From Sphingomonas sp. G-3-2-10 (GTDB taxonomy: Bacteria > Pseudomonadota > Alphaproteobacteria > Sphingomonadales > Sphingomonadaceae), in assembly GCF_012927115.1 (NCBI RefSeq), contig NZ_JABBFY010000001.1, positions 434,001-498,000 of the forward strand: 64,000 nt of DNA. The letters run 5' to 3'. Below the pieces are notes generated by a model, which worked only from the letters and a program-made list of their open reading frames with translations, made no database searches and was not told where the DNA came from. The translations under genes and the position numbers were made by a program. The first letter of the stretch is position 1, and each line of letters begins with the position of its first letter. Positions 36,681 through 45,123 of this stretch are shown in pieces.

Positions 36681-38269
36681 GCGTAAACGACCTCCTGGCG
36701 CGGCGCACGGATGCGCGGCGCGGTACGCTCCGCGAGATCGCCTCGGACCACGACCTTGATGTCGCGATACTCGGCGGCGCGGATGAAATCATTGATGATG
36801 TCGATATTGTCGATGTCGACGAACTCGGTGCTGGACAGATCGATCAGCACGTCGGTGCCGTCGGGCACGCGATCGAGCACGGTTTGCAGCTCAACCTTGT
36901 GCATGAAGTACAGGTTGCGCCGTGCGCGGACGAGGCAATCCCGGCCTTCGCAGACATAGCTGATCGCCGGGCGGAAGTTGCGTGCGATCACGAACGCGAA
37001 GCCGACGCCCAGGCCGATGAAGATGCCCGTGAGCAGATCGGTGACCAGGATCGCGCCGACCGTGACGGTGAACGGCACGAACTGGCTCCAGCCCTGAGCG
37101 AACTTCTTGCGGAACAGGTCCGGCTTGGTCAGCTTGTAGCCGGTCGCGATCAGGACCGCCGCGAGCGAAGCCAGCGGGATCAGGTTCAGCACGGTGGGGA
37201 TCAGCAACAGGCTGAGCAGCAGCCACAGGCCGTGCAGGATCGTCGACTTCTTGCTGGCCGCGTTGGAATCGACGTTGGCCGAGCTGCGGACGATCACCGA
37301 AGTGACCGGCAGGCCGCCGATCAGGCCGGAGACCAGGTTGCCGCTGCCCTGCGCAAACAGTTCGCGGTTCTTGTCGGTGGTGCGGCGCTGGGGATCGAGC
37401 TGATCGACCGCCTTGACGCTGAGCAGCGATTCGAGGCTGGCGACGAGCGCGAGGGTGACCGCGGTGGTCCACACGACCGGATTGCCGATCTGGCCGAAGT
37501 CGGGGAAGGCGAGCAGCCCGATGACGCCGCCGAAGCCTTCGACGACCGGCACCTGCACCAGATGGCTGGGGTTGATCTGAAACTGCGGCGCGGCATTGGC
37601 GAAGATCGAGTTGGCGACGACGCCGAACACGACGACCACGAGCGGGCCGGGCACGAAGCGCAGCGGGCCTTCGCTCGGGCGGGCCTTGTCCCACCAGAAC
37701 AGGAAAGCGATCGACACGGCTGCGATGATCGCCGCGCCCCACACCATCTTCTCCTGCAGCACGTACCACAGGGTGGAGAAGGTGTTGCGCCCGTCGGGCT
37801 GGAGGAAAGCGAAGCTGCCTTCGTAATCCCCGTCATAGCCGATCGCGTGCGGGACCTGCTTGAGGATCAGGATCAGGCCGATCGCCGCGAGCATCCCGGT
37901 GATGACCGAGCTGGGGATGAATTCGCTGAGGATGCCGGTCTTGGTAAGGCCGAAGACGAGCTGCATCGTGCCCGCAAGCACGACGGCGAGGAGAAAGGCC
38001 TCGAACGAAGGCAGGCTCTGGATCGCGGCGAGCACGATCACGGTGAGGCCGGCGGCGGGGCCGCTGACCGAGAGCGGCGACTTGCTGAGCGCGCCGACGA
38101 CGATGCCGCCGACGATGCCCGCAATCAGACCGGACATGAGCGGTGCGCCTGAGGCGAGGGCGACGCCGAGGCAAAGCGGTAGCGCTACCAGCGCGACGAC
38201 GATCGACGCAGGGACATCCTGCCGCCACGTGGCGGAGGATTGGGGTGTTCGTGGCACGCAGTTCTCCAT
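36677..38269 (-). CDS. SulP family anion transporter with STAS domain
   Basis: A 530-residue transporter: about 10-12 membrane helices, including VSGPAAGLTVIVLAAI, then a short C-terminal STAS domain (IDLSSTEFVDIDNIDIINDF). SulP proteins carry sulfate, bicarbonate or dicarboxylates. Because it is coupled to a carbonic anhydrase gene, bicarbonate is the best guess. ATG 38269 is used since the extra upstream residues look unrelated to the family; the ribosome site is weak. Confidence 0.88.
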   Translation of the reverse strand: MENCVPRTPQSSATWRQDVPASIVVALVALPLCLGVALASGAPLMSGLIAGIVGGIVVGALSKSPLSVSGPAAGLTVIVLAAIQSLPSFEAFLLAVVLAGTMQLVFGLTKTGILSEFIPSSVITGMLAAIGLILILKQVPHAIGYDGDYEGSFAFLQPDGRNTFSTLWYVLQEKMVWGAAIIAAVSIAFLFWWDKARPSEGPLRFVPGPLVVVVFGVVANSIFANAAPQFQINPSHLVQVPVVEGFGGVIGLLAFPDFGQIGNPVVWTTAVTLALVASLESLLSVKAVDQLDPQRRTTDKNRELFAQGSGNLVSGLIGGLPVTSVIVRSSANVDSNAASKKSTILHGLWLLLSLLLIPTVLNLIPLASLAAVLIATGYKLTKPDLFRKKFAQGWSQFVPFTVTVGAILVTDLLTGIFIGLGVGFAFVIARNFRPAISYVCEGRDCLVRARRNLYFMHKVELQTVLDRVPDGTDVLIDLSSTEFVDIDNIDIINDFIRAAEYRDIKVVVRGDLAERTAPRIRAPRQEVVYA

Positions 38270-38571
38270 TTTTATTGTTTTCACGGCTGCCGCCCCCAGC
38301 GAGCCGTGACAGGAAGGCGATATCTCTACTGCATTGCACAAATACTGCCGCGCACCAGCGTGGCGATGGATCGTGCGTTCACGCCGATGAAATGAGAGAA
38401 AAATGTCCCGATTTGCAGATATTTGTTTCTAGTGTTGCGTCGCATTAGCAATAATGCTGCTGCGGTGCGGTCGTGTCGAATCCGGCCGGATGCGTGGATG
38501 CGCCATTCTTGAGCGGCGTAGCGAAGGAGAGGCTGGCGTTACGCCGGCTTGCTGCCTATTTGCGGGCGGTT
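38270..38571. other. Divergent intergenic region
   Basis: About 300 bp between the SulP transporter (leftward) and the J-domain gene (rightward). Part of it (roughly 38390-38455) is noticeably more AT-rich than its surroundings and presumably holds the promoters. I found no convincing gene, RNA or repeat here. Confidence 0.5.
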
Positions 38572-39108
38572 ATGGCGCGTTCCACCCGATCTTCCGACTG
38601 GGGCTTTCCCCGCTGGCGCAGCTATGGCGCAGAGCGCGAAGCCGTGCAGGTACGCCTGTGCGACCGCCACGGATGCGAGGAACCGGGCGACCGGCCCGCG
38701 CCCAAATCGCCCAACAGCCCCGAACGCTGGTATTTCTGCGAGGCGCATGCGGCCGAGTACAACCGCAACTGGAACTATTTCGAAGGGCTGACCGCCGAGG
38801 AAGCCGCCGAGCGCGAGGCGAATGAGCGGCGCGATGCCGGCGGGTTCGCGGAATCGAAGCATAATGGCTGGGCGGGGCCTGGCGACGGCAGCCGCTCGCG
38901 CGACGAGATGCGCGCACTGGAAGTGCTCGAACTCGAAGTCGATGCCGATTTCGAAGCAGTGCGGCTGGCGTGGCGGCGGATGGCAAAATCGAACCATCCC
39001 GATGTGAAGCCGAACGATGCCGATGCCGCGAAGCGTTTCCAGGCGATCCAGGCGGCTTATGAAGTGCTCAAGGCCGCGGAGGAGCGGCGGACCTGGAAGC
39101 CCGATTGA
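38572..39108 (+). CDS. J-domain (DnaJ-like) protein
   Basis: A 178-residue protein. The N-terminal half carries a C-x4-C/C-x2-H-like pattern (CDRHGCEEPG, then YFCEAHAAEY) that may bind zinc. The C-terminal part is a J domain with the HPD tripeptide in SNHPDVKPND, used to stimulate an Hsp70 ATPase. ATG 38572 was chosen because upstream residues look non-coding. It overlaps the ferredoxin-like gene by 4 bp. Confidence 0.84.
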   Translation: MARSTRSSDWGFPRWRSYGAEREAVQVRLCDRHGCEEPGDRPAPKSPNSPERWYFCEAHAAEYNRNWNYFEGLTAEEAAEREANERRDAGGFAESKHNGWAGPGDGSRSRDEMRALEVLELEVDADFEAVRLAWRRMAKSNHPDVKPNDADAAKRFQAIQAAYEVLKAAEERRTWKPD

Positions 39109-39398
39109 GGCATCTGCCCGCCAACTGGTCGAGCGCGTTGCTGGTCTGCGCCAAATGCTCGCGGAAGCTGGATGGCGGGTTCGGCCGCAAGGGCAAGGCG
39201 CCGCTGGCAAAGGCGCTGCGCAAGCACCTGAAATTGAAGAAGGGCCGTAAGGCCGCAGCGGGAATCGTCGAGGTCCGCTGCCTCGGCGTCTGTCCAAAGG
39301 GCGCGGTGACGGTGGTCAATGGCGCGGAGAGCCGCGACTGGCTGCTGGTGCCCGCCGGCGCCGATCTGAACGAGGTTGCCGCCGCACTTAAGCTCTAA
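39105..39398 (+). CDS. (2Fe-2S) ferredoxin domain-containing protein
   Basis: A 97-residue protein starting at a TTG that overlaps the previous stop. Cysteine pairs VCAKCSRKL and RCLGVCPKGAV match thioredoxin-like [2Fe-2S] ferredoxins. The redox partner is unknown. Confidence 0.78.
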   Translation: MRHLPANWSSALLVCAKCSRKLDGGFGRKGKAPLAKALRKHLKLKKGRKAAAGIVEVRCLGVCPKGAVTVVNGAESRDWLLVPAGADLNEVAAALKL

Positions 39399-39547
39399 TT
39401 CAGGCCAGTATCGGCAGGAAGCGCTTGCCCTCACAGCGAAATCGCTGCGGGAGTGTCCCGGATTTACACCCAAATGGGGGTGTACAGCCGGACTGCAATT
39501 GCGCATCCATGAACGTGTTATCGCGTTCTATCCGGGAGGGTAAGTTT

Positions 39548-39970
39548 ATGAAGAAGTTTGCGTATGCCGCCGCCGCCATCGGCCTCACCATCGCTGCGCC
39601 GGTCGCCGCCGCTCAGGCGGACCTGATCCAGCAGCTGTTCGACAAGGCCACCGAAATCTACGGCACCAAGGGTTTCAACCCGACCGGCTGGGAAACCCGC
39701 GGTGAGCTGGGCAACGGCGCTTCGAAGAGCGTGCAGGTCACCTTCAACGGTGGTTCGCAGTTCAGCATCGTCGGCGTCTGCGACGGCGACTGCAAGGATC
39801 TGAACATCTATCTGACCGACTCGTCGGGCAAGCTGGTCGATTCCGACGTCGAGGATGACGATTTCCCGATCGTCGCCGCTTCGGCTCCGGGCACGTACAC
39901 CGCCCGCATCGAGATGAAGAGCTGCACCGCCGCGCCCTGCGGCTTCGGCGCCAAGGCGTTCAAGCAGTAA
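39548..39970 (+). CDS. Small secreted protein, tandem paralogue A
   Basis: A 140-residue protein with a signal peptide ending near AAAQA (residue 24). The mature part begins with a helix (LIQQLFDKATEIYG) and then looks like a beta sandwich with CDGDCKDLNIYLTD, an acidic stretch DSDVEDDDFPIV and a final disulfide-like CTAAPCGFGAKAFKQ. It resembles pre-peptidase C-terminal (PPC-type) domains in pattern, which is inference. CGGGAGGG precedes the start. A terminator follows, so it has its own transcript. Confidence 0.78.
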   Translation: MKKFAYAAAAIGLTIAAPVAAAQADLIQQLFDKATEIYGTKGFNPTGWETRGELGNGASKSVQVTFNGGSQFSIVGVCDGDCKDLNIYLTDSSGKLVDSDVEDDDFPIVAASAPGTYTARIEMKSCTAAPCGFGAKAFKQ

Positions 39971-40000
39971 GCATCAGCCGTCGGCTTTACCGGTGACGAA

Positions 40001-40036
40001 AGGCCCTGCGTTCCACCCGGAGCGCAGGGCCTTTTC
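40001..40036 (+). terminator. Rho-independent terminator
   Basis: AGGCCCTGCG and CGCAGGGCCT form a perfect 10-bp stem with a 12-base loop, followed by TTTC, 30 bp after paralogue A. Confidence 0.85.
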
Positions 40037-40232
40037 GATTCGTCCGGCATCGCCCTGGCGGACGGGAGGGCGCTTTTCCCGCCGACCGACGGTGACGGAG
40101 ACCGGTGGCAACGCTCTCCCGAGCCGTAATATGCTGTGATTCGCCCGGAAACCGGCGCCTCGGCTTGACTGGGGAGGTGCATTCCCGAAGACAGGGTGCG
40201 AAACGAGTCCGAATTCATCGGGAGGGTGTAAA

Positions 40233-40664
40233 ATGATCAAGCTCGCTTATGCCGCCGCCGCAGCCGCCGCCGTGCTGCTCCCCACCGCCGCCGTGACTGC
40301 CGCGACGCAGAACGACATCGTCCAGATGCTGTTCGACAAGGCGACCGAAATCTATGGCGGCAAGGGCTATTCGCCCACCGGCTGGGAAACCCGCGGCGAG
40401 ATGAAGCAGGGCGCGGAGCAGAGCTTCCAGGTCGCGCTGAAGGGCGGATCGGAATTCAGCATCGTCGGCGTCTGCGACACCGATTGCAGCAATCTCGACA
40501 TCTACCTGACCGACGCCAGCGGCAAGCTGGTCGATTCCGACGTCGAGGATGACGATTTCCCGATCGTCGGCGCGACCGCTCCCGGCACCTACACCGCGCG
40601 CGTGGTGATGAAGGGCTGCTCGTCGGCTCCCTGCGCGTTCGGTGCCAAGGCGTTCAAGAAGTAA
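40233..40664 (+). CDS. Small secreted protein, tandem paralogue B
   Basis: A 143-residue paralogue of the gene at 39548: signal peptide, helix MLFDKATEIYGGKG, shared PTGWETRGE, FSIVGVCDTDC, the identical acidic stretch VDSDVEDDDFPIV and the same ending GAKAFKK. GGGAGGG precedes the start. The pair is separated by a terminator and about 200 bp, so each copy has its own promoter and may be expressed differently. Function unknown. Confidence 0.78.
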   Translation: MIKLAYAAAAAAAVLLPTAAVTAATQNDIVQMLFDKATEIYGGKGYSPTGWETRGEMKQGAEQSFQVALKGGSEFSIVGVCDTDCSNLDIYLTDASGKLVDSDVEDDDFPIVGATAPGTYTARVVMKGCSSAPCAFGAKAFKK

Positions 40665-40670
40665 CTTCAG

Positions 40671-40732
40671 CGCCCTGAAACGACAGGAAGCGCGTCGCGG
40701 CTCCGGCTGCGGCGCGCTTCGTCGTTCAGGGC
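40671..40732. terminator. Long hairpin between convergent genes
   Basis: GCCCTGAAACGAC pairs with GTCGTTCAGGGC, and inside it GAAGCGCG pairs with CGCGCTTC. It lies between paralogue B and the convergent beta-propeller gene, reaching a few bases into the end of the latter. A bidirectional terminator is likely, though a U-run is lacking. Confidence 0.6.
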
Positions 40733-42813
40733 CTGGTTTCCGTGGCGGGCTTCGCCAGCGGCTTCGACAGGTTGAGCCGGCGGATCTCGACGATGCGCGC
40801 GCCCTCGACCTTTCCTTCGACCAGTTCGGTGCCGGACAGCGCGAAAACCCGTCCGCCGGTGAAGATCGGACGCGAATTGCCGTACCAGTCGATGCACGAG
40901 ACTTCGCACTCATAATCCGGGTCGACCGCGGAATCGCGCGGGGAGGCCTTCAGTTCGCCCAGCCGGGTGACCTCGCGAGCGCGATCGATGGCGAAGAAGC
41001 TGATGTCGGATGGCGCGCTGCGCCAGTACCAGGTCGTATCGTCGTCTTCCCGCACGACGGTCGGCAGCCCGAACAGTCCGTCGCCGGCCGGCGCGATCAT
41101 GCTGTTGAACGCGTGGCTGCGCCCTTCGCTTTCGAACCGGTTGCGAAGGAAGGTGGGCGCGCCGAGCCTGGGCTGCTCGCCGGACAGGTCGAGCACACTG
41201 ATCTTCAGGCCCGCGCCGTCGGTATAGCCGGTCATCACCGCATCCTCGCCGATCCGCTCGAGGCGGACGACGCTGTGCGGCACGGACAGGCTTTTCGCCG
41301 CGCGCGGATCGCGCAGCGGCACGGCCACTGCGGTCGTGCTCAGCGGCTTGAAGTCATCGTCGTCGGCATCATAGGGTCGGCTATGGCCCCATCCGGTGCG
41401 GCCGGCATAGACCAGTTGTGTGTCGGTGAAGCGGTTTTCAACCATCCGCGCGCCGGGCGAGGGCAGGAGCGTATAGGCCCGCGCCGGCGCCTCATAGGGG
41501 CGCCAGTCGAGTGCCGATAGGGGTACGTCCATCAGGTGCAGGCTGGGCGTCGGATACTCCTCGCTCGACTTGCCACCGCACACGATCGGCACCCAGCCGA
41601 GCAGCGCGCGAAACCGTCCGTCGCGGGCATCGAACGAGAATTGGTCGAACGGCATCCCCTTGGTGCGCAGCGCGGTCGGTTCGTCGCCCGACAGCGGCAT
41701 CCGGAACAGCGCGGCGGGATGAGCGTCGGCAGGCCCGCGCCGGCCCCACTCGTCGCAATCCGGGTCCCAGCGAGAGGGATCATATTCGTCATTGGCGGGG
41801 CCGACCCACAGCCAGGCGTCGGTGGGCGTCACATAGAATTGCCGGTCGCCCGGGCCGATCACCGCAGTGGTGCGGCAGCGCATGTCGCGGCCGGGCCGGA
41901 TCGCGCCGATCGGGCAGGTCGAGATGGTGTGGACGGTCGGCTGGATCGTCTCTTGGATGGGCTTGTAGATCGATCGCGCATCGAACAGCGGCACGCCCCG
42001 CGCTTCGCCCTTCTCCCGCTCCGCTTCGGGCAGCCAGCGGCGCACCACCGGCCATTCGAACTTCGAATCCGGATCGAAATCGGTGAGATCGAGCGGGGCA
42101 TAGACGACCAGCTGATCCCCGACGAGGCGCGTCGCGTAATTCTCGGTATCGTAATAGTCGTTCGAGCTCATCAGGAAGACGCCCTCGGAGGCGAGCTTGC
42201 CTTCCTTGCTCAGGCTGAAGACCGAGACTTCGGTCGCGTCTTCCTCATAGGAATAGGCGGTGACGATGACGTGATCGTCCTGCACCAGCATCTCGTCGTA
42301 CCAGGCGCCCGAATCCTTGTCGCGATAGACGTTGACCCGATCGACCAGCGCCAGCCCGTCCCTGCCGCGCGTATCGATCGCGAAGATGCGCCCGTCCTGC
42401 AGCACCAGCAGGAACGGGCCGATCTGCTTGACGATATCGCCTTCGTCGACCCCGGCTTCCTGCACATTGGTGATGCTGGCCGGCGGCGCGGCGCGCGATC
42501 CGGTGACGAGGATACTCTCGCCCTCACCCTTGGGGCAATCTTCGGGGGTCGGGCAGGGGGGATCCTGCGGGTCCTGCAACTGCGCGACCAGCACGGGGCC
42601 GCTGCGGCCCGCCCACCACGCGCCGCGCTTCTTCGCTTCGGCGCGGACGCGGCGGAGATAGGCGCGCAACTCGCCCTCGCTGGAGAAGCGTTCGAGTGTC
42701 GGGCTGGTCAGGCTGCGCGGCAGCGGCCGGGTCTCTGGATCGGGGGTCTGGGCGTGAGCGGCCAGCGGCAGGGCCAGCGCAGTTGCCAGCAGCAGCATCC
42801 ACGGTCTCGACAT
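40726..42813 (-). CDS. Secreted beta-propeller domain protein
   Basis: A 695-residue exported protein (signal peptide ending LAAHAQ). The region ITNVQEAGVDEGDIVKQIGP and FAIDTRGRD is typical of the secreted C-terminal beta-propeller family (PF09826), whose members have no defined role. Several cysteines occur in pairs, in keeping with periplasmic folding. GAGGGGAAC supports the ATG at 42813. Confidence 0.83.
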   Translation of the reverse strand: MSRPWMLLLATALALPLAAHAQTPDPETRPLPRSLTSPTLERFSSEGELRAYLRRVRAEAKKRGAWWAGRSGPVLVAQLQDPQDPPCPTPEDCPKGEGESILVTGSRAAPPASITNVQEAGVDEGDIVKQIGPFLLVLQDGRIFAIDTRGRDGLALVDRVNVYRDKDSGAWYDEMLVQDDHVIVTAYSYEEDATEVSVFSLSKEGKLASEGVFLMSSNDYYDTENYATRLVGDQLVVYAPLDLTDFDPDSKFEWPVVRRWLPEAEREKGEARGVPLFDARSIYKPIQETIQPTVHTISTCPIGAIRPGRDMRCRTTAVIGPGDRQFYVTPTDAWLWVGPANDEYDPSRWDPDCDEWGRRGPADAHPAALFRMPLSGDEPTALRTKGMPFDQFSFDARDGRFRALLGWVPIVCGGKSSEEYPTPSLHLMDVPLSALDWRPYEAPARAYTLLPSPGARMVENRFTDTQLVYAGRTGWGHSRPYDADDDDFKPLSTTAVAVPLRDPRAAKSLSVPHSVVRLERIGEDAVMTGYTDGAGLKISVLDLSGEQPRLGAPTFLRNRFESEGRSHAFNSMIAPAGDGLFGLPTVVREDDDTTWYWRSAPSDISFFAIDRAREVTRLGELKASPRDSAVDPDYECEVSCIDWYGNSRPIFTGGRVFALSGTELVEGKVEGARIVEIRRLNLSKPLAKPATETRP

Positions 42814-42880
42814 GGCGTTCCCCTCCTCGCCGCGATTTGCGCCGAGCATATCGCAGGCGCGGACGGCGGGGAAGCGGCGC

Positions 42881-43285
42881 TCAGGCGTAGCGCGTCGCCG
42901 TTTCGCGCACCAGTGCGATCATGTTGGGAATGCCCTGCGTCCGGTTCGAACTGAGCTGGTTGCGCAAGTCGAACGGCGCGAGCGCGGCTTCGATGTCGGT
43001 GGCGAGGATGTCGGCCGGGCTGCGATCCTGCACGGTGAGCAGGACGAGGGCGATGATGCCCTTGGTGATCGCGGCGTTCGAGTCCGCGAGGAAATGGAGC
43101 GTCCCGTTGTCCGCGCGGGTGGGATAGACCCATACCGCCGCCGAACAGCCCCGCACCAGAGTCGCATCGGTCTTGAGCGGATCGGGCATCGGCTCGAGCG
43201 AGCGGCCCAGATCGATCAGCAGGCGATAGCGGTCGTCGGGTTCCAGGAATTCATATTCTTCCTGAAGGTCGGTGAGGGTCGGCAT
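42881..43285 (-). CDS. sufE: SufE family sulfur acceptor
   Basis: A 134-residue protein. The acceptor cysteine is in VRGCSAAVWV, near residue 47. SufE takes persulfide from a cysteine desulfurase (SufS type) and passes it to the SufBCD scaffold. No suf scaffold genes are nearby; the desulfurase pair at 12.5-14.7 kb is 28 kb away. Confidence 0.92.
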   Translation of the reverse strand: MPTLTDLQEEYEFLEPDDRYRLLIDLGRSLEPMPDPLKTDATLVRGCSAAVWVYPTRADNGTLHFLADSNAAITKGIIALVLLTVQDRSPADILATDIEAALAPFDLRNQLSSNRTQGIPNMIALVRETATRYA

Positions 43286-43439
43286 GGCTGGAGCCTATAG
43301 CGCCGACCCTCGATTAATCCACCGTCATGCCGGATCATTGTCCGGCACCCGCGATCCCGGGGAACCCTGGGCCGGGATAGCCACCCGGTTCCCCTTGCCG
43401 CGGACCCCCGTCTCCCTGACCGGGGCGACGGCTTTTCCG

Positions 43440-43694
43440 TCAGAGGTCGACGCCGGCGGCGATCGCCTCGAGCTTGCGCATCCGTTCCTTCAGATCCGCC
43501 AGTTCGATGCGCGAAGCCACCGAAGGGGCGCCGCCATCCGTGGTCGGCGCATTGAGCGCCTGGTGACCGTGAAGTTCCTCGCGCTTCAGCGAGAGCCAGC
43601 TGCGCCAGCCCGAAAGTCCTGCCGCGGTGACCATGCCGAGACCGGCAAGGCTGGCGGTGGCCATCGTGATGTAGAGATTTACGTCGTTGGTCAC
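43440..43694 (-). CDS. PspB-like small membrane protein (last gene of psp operon)
   Basis: An 84-residue protein, GTG start preceded by GGGAGG. It has one hydrophobic segment (residues about 8-28), a basic WLSLKREELHG linker and a short C-terminal coiled coil ELADLKERMRKLEAIAAG. This is the most diverged of the PspB-like series in this operon, with a shortened end. Proteins of this plan sit in the inner membrane with the coiled coil in the cytoplasm. Confidence 0.65.
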   Translation of the reverse strand: MTNDVNLYITMATASLAGLGMVTAAGLSGWRSWLSLKREELHGHQALNAPTTDGGAPSVASRIELADLKERMRKLEAIAAGVDL

Positions 43695-43706
43695 ATCGTC
43701 CTCCCG

Positions 43707-43979
43707 TCAGACGTTGTTCTTGTCGCGGAGCCGTTCGATCTCGCGATCGAGGCGGCTTGCGCTGGTCTGGTCATCGGTGATGACCCGTTCGAGCACCTGG
43801 ATGCGCTCCTTGAGCGAAGCGATCTCGCCGCGGAGCCGCTGGTTCTCGGCGGCCGAGCGGCCATCATCGACATGGGTTTCGTTGCCCCACTGATCCTTGC
43901 GGACCCCGTATTTGGCCTTGAGAACCCCGGCGATCGACACGATCAGCACGATACCGATGACCATTTCGAACGGATTCAT
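43707..43979 (-). CDS. PspB-like small membrane protein
   Basis: A 90-residue protein: N-terminal helix (VIGIVLIVSIAGVL), a short loop with YGVRKDQWG, then a coiled coil EIASLKERIQVLERVITDD and the ending REIERLRDKNNV. It repeats the plan and the VLERI-TD and EI-LR signatures found in its upstream neighbours. AAGGAAAAGG precedes the start. It is part of the psp operon. Confidence 0.75.
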   Translation of the reverse strand: MNPFEMVIGIVLIVSIAGVLKAKYGVRKDQWGNETHVDDGRSAAENQRLRGEIASLKERIQVLERVITDDQTSASRLDREIERLRDKNNV

Positions 43980-44019
43980 CGCCTTTTCCTTCCCTTTTTC
44001 GTCTGTGATCCGCTGGCGC

Positions 44020-44139
44020 TTATTCGGCCGGCTGGATCATCTGCTGGCGCTCCGCGCGGCGGCGGGGGCGGTCCCGGCTCTCGGCGAGCCAAATGAAGCC
44101 ACCGCAGAGCGCGGCGAGCACACCGAATACGATAATCAT
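44020..44139 (-). CDS. 39-residue membrane peptide in the psp operon
   Basis: A short frame: one hydrophobic helix (IIVFGVLAALCGGFIWLA) followed by a very basic stretch SRDRPRRRAERQQ. AAGGACAG lies at good spacing ahead of the ATG, and the position between two psp-operon genes supports it as real. Membrane anchor with a positively charged cytoplasmic end; role unknown. Confidence 0.6.
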   Translation of the reverse strand: MIIVFGVLAALCGGFIWLAESRDRPRRRAERQQMIQPAE

Positions 44140-44178
44140 GATACTGTCCTTCTGGTCGGGTCGCGAGGACCCTTGTTC

Positions 44179-44442
44179 CTAGTTGAGCGGCTGATCCCTC
44201 AGCTGCTCGATTTCGTCGGAGAGATCGGCGCCCTTGTCGGTGGCGATCCGCTCCAGAACCCGGACCCGCTGTTCGAGCCGTTCGGTCTGCGCCGCATATT
44301 GCGCGGCCTTTTCGGCGACCATCTGGGCTTCCAGTTCCATCTTGCGCTGCTGCAATGCGAACCAAGCCTTGAGGAAGACGCCTCCGAAGATGGCGATCGT
44401 TCCGCAGAGAATGCCGAGGACGGGGACCCAGATCGGGCTCAT
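44179..44442 (-). CDS. PspB-like small membrane protein
   Basis: An 87-residue protein: one helix (VPVLGILCGTIAIFGGVFL), then an uninterrupted coiled coil (KMELEAQMVAEKAAQYAAQ, LEQRVRVLERIATD) ending DEIEQLRDQPLN. GAGGAGAG precedes the ATG. Same plan as PspB and its other copies here. Confidence 0.75.
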   Translation of the reverse strand: MSPIWVPVLGILCGTIAIFGGVFLKAWFALQQRKMELEAQMVAEKAAQYAAQTERLEQRVRVLERIATDKGADLSDEIEQLRDQPLN

Positions 44443-44467
44443 GTCAGTCTCTCCTCAGTTCGGCCAG

Positions 44468-44788
44468 TTAGTTGCGGGTGCCGCGCAGCTGCTCGATCTC
44501 GCGATCCAGGCTGTGCGAACTGTCGGTGACGATGCGTTCCACATTCGCCAGCCGGTCCTTGATCGAGCCGAGCTCGGCGCGGAGCTGAGCGTTTTCCTGG
44601 CTGATCAGCTTGATCCGTTCCATCGCTTCGTCGTTGTTCTTCGGATAGACTGCCTGTCCCCAGGCGCCGTCGAGCGGGTAACCGTTCTTGATCCGGAGCC
44701 AGGTGGTCAGAACCCATCCGCCGATCGCGATCGAAACGATCACGGCGATGAAGGGGAAGACCGATTGCATGAACATGATCTTTTCCAT
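44468..44788 (-). CDS. PspB-like small membrane protein
   Basis: A 106-residue protein: helix FPFIAVIVSIAIGGWVLTTW, a conserved loop RIKNGYPLDGAWG, then the coiled coil LRAELGSIKDRLANVERIVT and the ending REIEQLRGTRN. ATG at 44788 follows GAGAGGAC. A second ATG four codons on is possible. The loop KxGYPL/I is shared with the gene immediately upstream. Confidence 0.78.
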   Translation of the reverse strand: MEKIMFMQSVFPFIAVIVSIAIGGWVLTTWLRIKNGYPLDGAWGQAVYPKNNDEAMERIKLISQENAQLRAELGSIKDRLANVERIVTDSSHSLDREIEQLRGTRN

Positions 44789-44799
44789 CGTCTGTCCTC

Positions 44800-45090
44800 T
44801 CAGCGCAGGCTGTCGATTTCGCGGGCGGTGCGCTCGGCGGGATCGGTGGCGATCCGTTCGAGGACCGCGATCCGCTCTTCGAGCCGCGAGATCTGGCCGG
44901 TAAGCCGTCCGTTCTCGTTGGAGAGCAGCTCGATCTTGCGTTCGGCTGCCGGGTCGCTCTTGGCGGTGCTGCCCGACCATTCATTCTCGATCGGATATCC
45001 GTGCTTGGCCCGGATCCAGGTGCTGATCAGCCAGCCGGCGGTCGAGATCGCGATGATGGCGATGACGAAGCCAGGTCCACCCCAATCCAT
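44800..45090 (-). CDS. PspB-like small membrane protein
   Basis: A 96-residue protein: helix FVIAIIAISTAGWLISTWI, loop RAKHGYPIENEWSG, coiled coil ISRLEERIAVLERIATDPA and the ending AREIDSLR, which is identical in its last residues to the end of PspC. It lies between pspC and another copy, in one transcript. Confidence 0.8.
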   Translation of the reverse strand: MDWGGPGFVIAIIAISTAGWLISTWIRAKHGYPIENEWSGSTAKSDPAAERKIELLSNENGRLTGQISRLEERIAVLERIATDPAERTAREIDSLR

Positions 45091-45123
45091 TGTCTTTCCT
45101 CCCTTTGTCAGCCGCTGCCGGTA

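Noticed and set aside
43297..43439. Palindromes after the last psp gene (for example TGCCGGA with TCCGGCA) as a terminator
   Set aside because: The stems are present but lack a U-run in the right direction and resemble general intergenic palindromes, so I could not support a terminator call.
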